Shown here piece by piece: positions 11,806 to 21,000 of a stretch of DNA of 64,000 bases. The position numbers and the translations under genes were made by a program. Every line of letters begins with the position of its first letter. The stretch's first letter is position 1. Location: NCBI GenBank assembly GCA_037043455.1, contig JAWPHD010001228.1:280042-344041 (forward strand). The letters are read 5' to 3'. The stretch comes from Cyrtodaria siliqua. Taxonomy: Eukaryota > Mollusca > Bivalvia > Adapedonta > Hiatellidae. The notes beneath the pieces were generated by a model. The model was given only the letters and a program-made list of their open reading frames with translations, was not told the origin of the DNA and ran no database searches.

Positions 11806-12063
11806 TAGACGTTTATAACTACACATATAGCAACCTCACACTTACCCTACTGTCATCCCATTAAAACAGGACAGTGTAAATAAAGAAATCCCCGCCATGA
11901 CCTAATCTCTAACCAACAAGGCAGCATCAATAGGCAATATAAGTAAAACACAAATATGCTCGTGTAAATATAATACAAAAAACACAAAAATAGCCTAGAA
12001 AGCCACAATGAAGGTACTCAATGACTTGACAGAAGCCAGAGCCACAAGAGAATAAACCATTAA
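11806..12063 (-). mobile_element. Family P copy, 3' part, separated by an insertion
   Basis: Minus-strand family P sequence that ends at ...AAACCATTAA. It continues without loss at 15597 (TAAGGGCACGCC...) on the other side of the 3.5-kb element. It shares blocks with 10980-11448 such as AGAAGCCAGAGC and ACAAGAGAATAAACC. Confidence 0.7.
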
Positions 12064-12399
12064 GGTACCGACCATTTTGATTTCTGGGGGGGGCCTGGGA
12101 TTTTTTTGGAAAAAATATTCTGGCCCTTGAATTGCTGAAAAAAAAATATCCTGGCTCTGAGCTGAAGAAAAAAAAAAAAACAGTCCCTCAAATTGTTAGA
12201 AAAAAATAATCTGGCTCTGAGTCCAATTAGAGGAAAAAAATCTGGCTCCCTCTTCAGTCAATAAGATAAATGTAGATCTACTTCATCAGCCACTGGATTC
12301 AACATGGATATGTGTAACCATAATATGGCTACATCCACAACTTCTGATCAGAAGTTTATTGAAATCTCAAGTTGAAATGAGTTGTAGAAGACAGTGATA

Positions 12400-13850
12400 G
12401 TATTCATGGTTGGAATAAATGTGATGTGCATAGATCATGGTAGTAATACGTGGAATACATTAGTCATGGCAGTTATAAATGTAGTATACACTGGCAATGG
12501 TGGTAGTAAATGTGTTGTAATAAAGTGATCATGGTAGTAATTTGGTATACATTGATCATGGTAGTCATGAACATGATATTCATATAAAGTCATGGTTGTA
12601 ATTAATGTGGTATACATAAGTCATGGTTGTAATAAGGCCATTATTTTTTGATAATTCGTTTTACGAACCCTCCTAAGACAAAACGAAATTATGTATTTTA
12701 TTTTTCCATAGGGAATTTGATAGTGTTTTTTTTTCCCGTCATCCTACAGCTATTCTCCAAACTAAATCCAGATGTTCAGGTCATAAAACAATGTATATGT
12801 GCCAACTAAAAGTACTTCTCGCGACTTATTTTATTTTTCCATATGGAATTTGATAGTTTATTTTTTATTTGTTTCCCTTCCTCCTACAGCTATTCTCTGT
12901 CTTGATGGTTCTTAAAAATAATAAAAAATAATGGCCTAAATGTGATATACATTGGTCATGGTAGTATGTAAATATTGCAATCCTGTGAGGGTGACAGTGA
13001 ACATTTGTCAACCTTCTAAGGCTATTTATTTTATTATACTGAAAAATATGTTTGAAAAAGATATTTGGTTCTGCTAAATATTCCTTTGAAATACATGGTC
13101 ACTTCTCTCTGTTCAAAATCACTATTCTCAGCACCTAGAAAACATTTTTTGGCGGATGGTTCTTTTTGTTCTTTCGGAATCTTCAGCTGTAAAATTCAAA
13201 TCATCTTTAGAAAGTTGTGCAAACTGTGTCAGCCATTTTAGTAAATGTTCACTGATTTTCATTTGTGTATGTAGACACTTTTCAGCATTGGACATCCCAA
13301 AACATAATTATAAACTTGCTTCGACTTCACAATCATAAGATAGTATTATACTGGGGTGACATTACAAAAAAATACTATCATTCAGTGACTCACTCCACAT
13401 TACAAGCGATATGCTGATATGCGATATTACAAAAATGGGAAAATAACAGTCTTTGAACACTGAACATGGATGTTTGACATGAGGTATATTATTAATAAAT
13501 ATGGTATCAGTGGTATTGGTAGTAATAAATGTAGTATGCATAGCTCATGGTAGTAATACATGGGGTATTCAGTGGTCATGGTAATAATGAATGGGTATTC
13601 AGTGGTCATGGTAGTAATAAATGTGGTATTTAGTCTTAGTAGTCATGGTATTACTAAATGTCATTATGTGATATACAGAGGTCATGATAGTAATACTGGC
13701 AATATGCAGTGGTCAAGGTAGTAGAAAATGAGGTAAAGAGTAGCCATGGCAGTTATAGATGTGATGTACTTTGAGCATGTTAGTAATCAATGTAGTATGC
13801 AGTGGTCATGATAGTATTACAATACAAGGGTCCTGGTACTTGTGCGATGG
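12400..13850. repeat. Degenerate ~27-30-bp repeats inside the transposon
   Basis: Repeated pieces of the form AATGTGGTATACA.TGGTCATGGTAGTA at 12400-12625, 12935-12970 and 13440-13850, with unrelated AT-rich DNA between. The histidine- and tyrosine-rich frames on the minus strand come from these repeats. Confidence 0.65.
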
Positions 13851-14914
13851 TATTTGTGAATATCATCAATAAATAAATGGACTTAAGAAGCAGCTTCAGC
13901 CACATGCAATGCCAGGCTACAGACAAAGCCATGCACTATATGCCAGTGTTAATAAGAATGGTATGGAACATGGTAGTCTTTGCCCAGTACAAAACGACCC
14001 CCTACCAAACAAAACATCCAGTCAATTCATAATGCAGAAGAGCAAAAGGGGCTCACATAGAAAGCAGACAAGTACAAGCATAACTAAATATTAACACCGG
14101 CACATGAAGTTCTATCCACCAAATATGGAAAGATCCATATTAAACAAAAGAACTGTCGAAAGGACAGCATTCTCCACTATTCAAGGTCAATTTTAAACAA
14201 TGTCACTGACACTTCTGTCTCACCAACCATGGTGCCAGTTCATTCACAAGGTCAAGTCTTAATTGTGGAGGTTAATAGTTGGTGGTGACTGAGGTGAGGG
14301 TGTAGGGGTGGGGATGGTCAGTGAACATATATACCAAATATCAAAGCAAGACCTTCAATACCCCAAAAAGAATATATGAACTTAAAAAGGGTGGGGAGGG
14401 GAAGTGAAGTGTTACTGAATAGGAAAAAAACCCAGAAATAATACAAATTTTCATTGGTGATGGGGGTTGAGAGGAGGGTGTTGGGAAGGGGATGAAAGAG
14501 AACAGGATGGATGCAGACATGGTAACTGAAGAATAGAATTAATATTTGTCTATCTGGGGTGATGGTGGTGGTGGTGGTGTAGGAGTGAGGAATGTGTGGG
14601 GTTTATGGGTCTAATATATACAGGCTTGCCATTGTTATTGGATGTATGCAGTGGTTTCATTGAAATATATGAAGCTGCTTAAAAAACTAACTGAAACTCT
14701 AAATTGAAAAAAAAAATATCATCTGCCTAAAATGAAGTTATGAAACATGATTGTGTCTGTAAGTGATGACACTTGTTAAGCTCCTTTGGCTGAGATATAT
14801 GGCTAGTGGGTATTGAAATAAATGGACTTGCGAACAAATAAAATAAAAGCAATTATAAGTCGAAAAATATAGGCTACACATTTTCTAAAATACAATACAG
14901 AAAATATTTATCCA

Positions 14915-15330
14915 GAAAAAGGGCCATAATTTTGCTAAAATGCAATACAGAGTTATGGAACAGGTGTCTGCTAGCATTCACGTTTTGCTGAAGTTGTATT
15001 AATAATTCACAATCACCTATTGAAATAAAGGACTTAAAATTGCCTAAAAACATTTTGAAATACAGAGTTAATATGGAACATGTGTCTACTAGTGCCCTTG
15101 ATATTCCAAGCTTTACTGAAGTTTTGTTGATGTACGACTTTAAGTTGTTAAAATAAATGGACTTTGTCAAAAAAGAACTTTAACTAAAAATTCAAAGTGA
15201 TAAAAAAAACATGCTTTTGCTTAAATGCCATACAGAGTTATGGAACCTGTGTCTACCGGTGTCCTTGATGGTACTGATGACATATTTCAAGTTTCACTGA
15301 CCAGTGGTTGCTGAAATAACAGGACTTGGC
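14915..15330. repeat. Satellite family D, two or three units
   Basis: Units share GCCATAATTTTGCTAAAATG, ATACAGAGTTATGGAAC and GGTGTCTGCTAGC-like blocks, spaced about 130-160 bp. The core resembles the GGGCCATAA motif of families A, B and C. Confidence 0.6.
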
Positions 15331-15599
15331 TAACAACTGAAAACCAACCTGACGACACAGATGTTGAGTAGATCTACAACAGCTCTTCTTATTCTACGAA
15401 TAGTAAAACTTAAAAAAAAAATATTCTGGCTTTCAAGTTCACGAAAAAAAATAATCTGGCCAGTGTATTAGGCGAAATAAAAATCCCGGCTTTCAAGAAA
15501 TGAAAAAAAAAATATTCTGGCTCAAAGGAAAATCCCAGGCCCCCCCCCCACCCCCCCACCCCCCCCCCCCCCCCCGAGATCAAAATGGTCGGTCCCTAA

Positions 15600-15842
15600 G
15601 GGCACGCCAAGAAAGATCATAGACAAAAGATGAGAAACATAGACCCCATAAGAAGTTGCCCGGGGAACATCCCCATTTAAAAAATGGGGATAATTAACAA
15701 TATCAAAATTAAAATCATCTCTATTGTCATACATTTTGCTAATTATTTCACCATTATCAATAGAGTGATGTAAATCGAGAAAAGAAGCGGTAGTATCAGA
15801 AATATTCGCTTTGTTAAGTTGAAATTCTTTTGGATATATATT
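15600..15842 (-). pseudogene. Family P reverse-transcriptase fragment (thumb-like region)
   Basis: About 80 codons are intact on the minus strand: YPKEFQLNKANISD, TASFLDLHHSIDN, SKMYDNRDDFNFDIVNYP, LNGDVPRATSYGVYVSHL. The pattern F-L-D-L-x-I ... K-x-Y-D-x-R-D-D ... G-D-V-P ... S-Y-G-V-Y is one I know from reverse-transcriptase elements in bivalves and cnidarians, and it resembles the segment following the RT palm in Penelope-like elements. After SHL the frame runs straight into the family's 3' untranslated sequence, so this copy has an internal deletion that removed the C-terminal module seen at 11449-11712. The 3' part continues at 12063 and below. Confidence 0.6.
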
Positions 15843-15940
15843 ATTAACCCAAAACGCTTTGTTCTAAACGAGAAAACAATGGGAGAAATAAACAAAATGG
15901 AATTTAGTTGGGAGCAGCGGTTATGAAGCCTGTGTATCAC
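15843..15940 (+). mobile_element. Family X element, 3' fragment
   Basis: Contains GGAATTTAGTTGGGAGCAGC and GGTTATGAAGCCTGTGTATC, matching 5260-5300 and, inverted, 20660-20690. Confidence 0.6.
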
Positions 15941-16090
15941 GACGTTTAAGGGATACTTGAACGACGTTTAAGGGATACTTGAACGACGTTTAAGGGATAC
16001 TTGAACGACGTTTAAGGGATACTTGAACGACGTTTAAGGGATACTTGAACGACGTTTAAGGGATACTTGAACGACGTTAAAGGGATACTG
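15941..16090 (+). repeat. 22-bp tandem repeat, seven copies
   Basis: Unit GACGTTTAAGGGATACTTGA plus AC. The first six copies are identical and the seventh differs (GTTAAAGGGATACTG). The array starts exactly where the family X fragment ends. Confidence 0.95.
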
Positions 16091-16479
16091 TTTTATAACA
16101 TAATTCAATCGATAAGAGCGACATCTTGCGACTCATTTATTGTCAATATTGAATATTTCGGAATTAGTACTATCCCATTCCGCTGATTGTTTCAGTTGGG
16201 GCATGCGTATCCCATGCACACAATTGAAGTTTAATTGAATGTAACATATAGCGAGTGTAAGGTCGACCAAATTGGCTTTCTATTTCCCTACCAATCCATG
16301 AAAAGGGGCACTTAGTTCATTATTCTGGTATCTGTTCAAAATAGTTTTCCTTAATGTTAATGGTTAATGTTTCCTCGTCTTCATAAATACTAGCAGGTCA
16401 CCTACATACCTATTCACTTTGAAAATTTAAATCATGGGTGGGTTAAATAGCAAACTTTTTTTTTTTACGAATGGCCTAG
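16091..16479. other. No gene seen
   Basis: Unique-looking DNA; no exon or repeat recognised. Confidence 0.5.
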
Positions 16480-17000
16480 ACTTTTGACACATTTCGACTA
16501 AGTATGTGTATTGGGGCGAACTTTGACCGTTTATGATTGAAAGGTATTTATAGTGTTGAGAGTTTTATAGCTGTGCAACTTTATTATTGTTCAAAAACTA
16601 TTGAAAGAAGTATACGAGCATGATCTCTAAATTAAAGTGGCCCTATTTCGTGTCTTAAATTTCCAAACACGTGTTTGGGTAAAAAACTAATATGTCGTGC
16701 TTAACCTTTAAACGGTTTATTCTTTTGTTGTTCTGGCTTGTGTTAAGCCATTGAGTGCTTGCTTTGTGACTTTCTATGTTGTTTTTTGGGGGACTGTTTT
16801 GTTGTTTTTGTTGTTTTTTCAAATATACATGGTCATCTTTCTGTTTTACTTATATCAACTAGTAATGCTGCCTAGTTAGCCTGTGGAGTTTTATTTATTA
16901 ACACAGTCCTTTTTATTTGGGATGAAAATAGAGTTAGAGTGATGTTTGGTACACCCTAGAACCTGGCTTACACCCCCCCCCCACCCACCCCCACCCCCCA
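16480..17000 (+). mobile_element. Family P copy, 3' region, followed by C-rich DNA
   Basis: Plus-strand order matches the 3' region at 61930-62230: ACGGTTTATTCTTTTGTTG, TGAGTGCTTGCTTTGTGAC, CACCCTAGAACCTGG. The block TGTATTGGGGCGAACTTTG at 16500 matches 2830-2880 inverted. 16971-17060 is a run of CCCACCCC-type sequence, so the proline- and threonine-rich frame across it should not be taken as a gene. Confidence 0.65.
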
Positions 17001-17060
17001 CGCCGCCCCACTCCACCACCACATACACACACACAACCCGCTTCACCCCCAACCACACCC

Positions 17061-17743
17061 ACCTAACAAACGCAGCTACAACTCACCATTTCACTGCGGT
17101 GTCACTGTTGTCAACTGTTTTATGTACGTTGTGTCGTAAACTGTTCTTCTATTTATCCTTGCTGTTAGCTTTGAATAAGCATTGTATCACCGTTCACGTG
17201 GCTATTATCGCACTGACCTGTTTGCTGTTTGCTTTGTCACATAAGTAACCGAGTTTCGTTAGTGTAGGCGGTGAAGAGGTGGGGACTATTTTACTATATA
17301 CATGTGTAAGACTCTAAATCGTGAATATAATATGTAACATTTACTGTTTAAATAATGAAGCAATTTATAGAAGATAACTAAAGAAAAATATATTTTTGTT
17401 TAAACAAGAACAAATGAAGGCACCTATTCATGATCAGTCGAAATAGTCCGGTTGTAAACAAAACCCATAGTTCTTTGAGCGAAAGTACACAGATGAGTGC
17501 GGACGCGCCGTCTAGTGGGATACAATGTTGAATAAGTGTTTCTGGTTGACTATGTGAATGCTATATTTCCTGTTTGACCGGTTTACCTTTTTTTCAATAA
17601 TACCACAGAACTCATACATTTGTTATTAGTTCTGTGATAATACTTAAAATATTGTGATTTATGTTATGATTTCTCCTACAGTGGCTATTTCGACAAAACT
17701 TGTAGTTTTATAAAATACATAAATATAATCATATATTTTTCAG
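17061..17743. other. No exon recognised upstream of the transporter exon
   Basis: Presumed intron of the transporter gene. I looked for exons encoding its first four membrane helices and found none. The region ends in a pyrimidine-rich tract and AG acceptor (17742-17743). Confidence 0.45.
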
Positions 17744-18909
17744 GAGCCAATACAATCGTGCCTACCATATGGGGAGTGGAAGGACGTCCCTATATGCAGG
17801 CCCTTTATTTCGCTTACACATTTGGTGGAATTCTATCCCCGCTGGTCACCAAACCTTTCATGTCGCCGAAACACCGTTTCGACACCGTTGTACCCACGAT
17901 GGACACGCGTATAAACGGCACTTGGCACGCCAACTACACAATCGGAGACGCTGGTTCCATAGAGGAAAATTCAAATATCACATATACTGAGAACCACTCG
18001 TGGAATGGTACCACAATACATAACGCATTTTTGATAACGGGTGTGTTAGTTTTCACGTCCGCACTACCGTATGTGTTGATGTTGTGCAAAGGTGGATATG
18101 ATAAACGAGCAGATCATAACATAGAAATTATAATCGAACCAGAGGAATCGCCACTGAAGGAGTCAACTTTCAGCGACAAGCAAACTCAAGAGGAAAGAAC
18201 TAACAAACTAGATAAACTGTCTGGATACCGGAAAATATTTGTTCTAGCCTGCGTGGCATGGTTTAATTTCATGTACAGTGCATCAGAGGACAGTTTAGGA
18301 GATTTTCTAGTAACCTTTTGTCGCGATTATTTAGATTGGGAAAATACTGCCTCCGTCACGCTTATGTCCCTTTATTGGATTGCAAGCTGTGTAGGTGGAT
18401 TAAGCGGCGTTGTTCTTGTGAAAATATTAGGGCCCACAAAATTACTCTTCATCGCGCTGTTGAGTTGGAACTGTGCTTTCTTAGCTTCATTGATAGCTAG
18501 TTTGACGATGGTGGATATTTTAGTCTGGATATTCATTCCAACTTCCGGTTTCTTCATGGTATTGATCATACCCACAATCATATCTTGGACAGAGGAGAAC
18601 GTATGCACAATGAGCGGAAAGGTATCTGCACTACTAATGATCTCAACTGGGACAGGAATGACAGCAAATCCAAATTTTATAGGTTATATGATGGAAGAGT
18701 ATTCGTACGTTTGTTTTATTTATATTTTGTTAGCCGAGTCCATCATTTGCTCAATGCTTTATACTAGTGCCTATATTGGACGACATCTATGCAAAGGTTC
18801 AAACAAGGATTCGGATATTGAAAGTACTGTTAAATTAACAAATGGTGACATAGATCTACAAAAGAAATACGGAGACAAAACTGAGTCATTTAAAATAGAT
18901 TCTGTATAA
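17744..18909 (+). CDS. MFSD4/NaGLT1-like major facilitator transporter, terminal exon
   Basis: This exon follows a TATTTTTCAG acceptor and encodes 387 residues to a TAA stop; reading starts mid-gene with ANTIVPTIWGVEGRPYMQAL. About eight hydrophobic helices are visible: ALYFAYTFGGILSPL, AFLITGVLVFTSALPYV, IFVLACVAWFNFMY, LYWIASCVGGLSGVVLV, LLFIALLSWNCAFLASLIA, VWIFIPTSGFFMVLIIP, SALLMISTGTGM and VCFIYILLAESIICSML. These correspond to helices 5-12 of a 12-helix transporter. The WG.....PYMQAL stretch and the long loop after the first helix, with five N-glycosylation sequons (NGT, NYT, NIT, NHS, NGT), fit the sodium-dependent glucose transporter 1/MFSD4 family, which moves sugars at the plasma membrane. 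Its first four helices lie in exons I could not find. It may be a whole gene with distant 5' exons or a truncated copy; the frame is clean. Confidence 0.8.
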
Positions 18910-19024
18910 CTGAACAATATGCTTACACGAAGAATCTGTGATATAATAGTACATACCAGCGAACTAACGTTAGCGAGAGCTAACATGAGCAATGAAATCA
19001 AAATGCTAAACATTTGGTATATAC

Positions 19025-19274
19025 CATTACGTGGTCTGAGTATTAACTTTCATACCCCATCCAACCCCTTTTCCAAGAAGGCTGTGGTATGAAATAAAAC
19101 CGTTATTTCCGCTCAAAACGTTTGCATATATTGTAAAATTAAAACAATTAATAGGCAATTTTAAACAGGTTTTCATATTTTTTGAGAAAGAAATGTTTTA
19201 AACGTGTTTGTCAAAATATCCGTTATAAAATCCTGCGAATATAAGCTTTCCCATTGCTTAATGGACACGTAATG
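19025..19274 (+). mobile_element. CATTACGTGG MITE, copy 1
   Basis: Begins CATTACGTGGTC and ends GGACACGTAATG, with the internal block TATTAACTTTCATACCCCAT. Two better-preserved copies lie at 51583-51853 (inverted) and 58512-58790. It is non-coding and sits about 115 bp past the transporter stop codon. Confidence 0.75.
19093..19098 (+). terminator. Candidate polyadenylation signal AATAAA
   Basis: First AATAAA after the transporter stop codon, about 185 bp downstream and inside the MITE. Its use is inferred from position alone. Confidence 0.3.
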
Positions 19275-20261
19275 CACTACTGTACTGTATCTTTTCAGCA
19301 AATGTACTCATCCAGTCCTTCTAATGCAGTTTCTTGTATATTGAAAGATGATTTATATGGTATAGTTCTAACATCTTTTTAACAGCAATCATGTTCCCTG
19401 CTTGTGTTATCTCTCAAATGCCCAGGTAAGATAATTTTAAACAATATGTAGCAAATGTTAATCCTTCTAACAGGCCTTCTCTACTCTATCATTCAAGTTA
19501 CGTAAATACGAGGTGTGAAACGATACAGTCGAAAAACTAGTATATCCACCGTCTTGACCTTGCTATTTGAACGAAATTAACCTGGTCTTGACCTTGCTAT
19601 TTGTATGGGCCAAGACCAAGGAACGTTGTCCCATCCACCACCGGTATTGGTGACCCATCAAGTGCTAGATGAGGGTCGTCATGATGCTCACGTAGCTGAA
19701 AAAAGTGAACACAACCAGCTTCAGATTCAGAAAACTTAAAACCACTTTCATTCGACCAGGTCCGAAGTTCACTGAGACATTGTTGAAGCCGTCTCTCAAT
19801 AGTTCTCATGTCCTTTGCACGATAACACATAACAAAGTCGTCAACATATAGAGAGCAACCCACACCAGTACTGACGCACTCAACCACACTGCCAATTCCT
19901 ACCTAAAAAGGTGACAGAGAGTACACTACCCTGTGGCACACCCATCCCACGTTCATGAATGTCAGAGGGGGCCGAATCCACTCGGACACGAAACTGTCCA
20001 TCATCCAAGAAATGCTCTATAACAATTGGCAATCGGCCCCTAAGACCAGGGTCACACAGATCACTCATGATACCGCATCTCCATGTAGCATCACAAGCCC
20101 TCTCCAAGTCAAAAAATACAGCGACCACACGCTCCTTCTTTACGAAAGCCTCCCCAATAAATGATTCAAATCGAATGAGATTGTCCGCCGCGCCTCGTTG
20201 GCGCCGGAATCCACTTTGATACCCTGCTATCAGCTTGCTGGACTCCAGGCACCAAACGAGT

Positions 20262-21000
20262 CTCTCGCTGAGCCCGATACTTATATTTAGTGATCGGTGG
20301 TACATTTTCAATTTCTTTTGTTTTCTTACTTAATTTTCGTTTCGGTGGTTCCACTACTCCGGCCGATAAAAGGCTCTGGGTATTGTTTAACCACTCATAG
20401 TTTTAAACTTATTTATTTTACATCGATTGTAACGAAAGCTCTATGAACTTATTTGAATCACTCTCGATGTCTTCCTGGGTAGAACCAGTACTAAGCAATG
20501 CAGATAAAGTGTCTTGCTCAGGGACACAACGCATATGGCAATGACGGGAATCGAACACACGACTTTTGTATCATGGGTCCAACGCTCTACCACTAGACCA
20601 TTAACCACTCACATGATATGTTGTCTGTTTTTTAATTTAGTCTTTTTGCTGTTACTTGTGATACGCAGGCTTCATAACCGCTGCTCTTAACTAAATTCCT
20701 TTTCGTTTACTTCGCATTTCGGGGCATATAATTGTATTAGATCCTGGGACCATATGCCGCTGGATATAGGGTATGACATAGAGATACAAATATTGCTATG
20801 TCCACAGCCATATGCTTGCCATCTTCGGGATGGTTAACATTCTGTACTATTGAATATTGAGTTCTGCTCAACCCGGGGCTAGAGGGCGTGAGCGGTAGCT
20901 AGCACATTTCACTACCGCTCATGAACAGTCTCAGTCAAACCGAGACTGCAATATTTCTATGTGTCGTGCTCGGCTGTTTCCAAAGGTCCATTATCATACT
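20262..21000 (-). mobile_element. Family X element inserted in the Jockey LINE
   Basis: The reverse complement matches 4966-5480, including the hairpin (here at 20897-20930) and both ends (TATGATAATGGACC ... GGGCTCAGCGA). It splits the RT between ...GTMERMIN and RLVWCLES. The insert contains a further SINE at 20398-20602. I could not settle the target duplication of X. Confidence 0.75.
20398..20602 (-). mobile_element. tRNA-derived SINE inserted in family X
   Basis: On the minus strand the 5' end has an A-box-like TGGTCTAGTGGTAGAGC (complement of 20584-20600) and a B-box-like GTTCGATTCC (complement of 20547-20556). These are RNA polymerase III promoter elements. The insert is flanked by a 9-bp direct repeat, AACCACTCA (20389-20397 and 20603-20611), present once at the matching place in the X copy at 5341-5355. 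A second copy of the SINE is at 36350-36560. This is not a tRNA gene: the sequence continues well beyond a tRNA and lacks a clear cloverleaf. Confidence 0.75.

Larger units (their letters stand above)
12064..15596. mobile_element. 3.5-kb inverted-repeat DNA transposon, PIF/Harbinger-like, non-autonomous
   Basis: Left end GGTACCGACCATTTTGAT; right end, read inverted, GGGACCGACCATTTTGAT. Next to both ends lie G- or C-runs, CCTGGGATTTT and a series of (A)n-ATATTCTGGCT motifs, giving terminal inverted repeats of roughly 200 bp. The element is flanked by TAA on both sides (12061-12063 and 15597-15599). Removing it with one TAA restores a continuous family P sequence as seen at 61930-61960. A TWA target duplication is characteristic of PIF/Harbinger transposons. 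I see no transposase; the interior holds degenerate tandem repeats and satellite D. Confidence 0.7.

Noticed and set aside
15941..16090. CRISPR-like array of 22-bp repeats
   Set aside because: There are no spacers; the units are directly adjacent, and the surrounding genome is animal.
16946..17248. 100-codon proline/threonine-rich gene
   Set aside because: Its first half is a CCCACCCC low-complexity run directly after a family P 3' end; no splice sites or motifs.
20547..20600. tRNA gene at A-box/B-box-like motifs
   Set aside because: The motifs belong to a dispersed SINE flanked by a 9-bp duplication. The sequence does not close into a cloverleaf with an acceptor stem. The same applies to 36495-36549 and 44320-44372.
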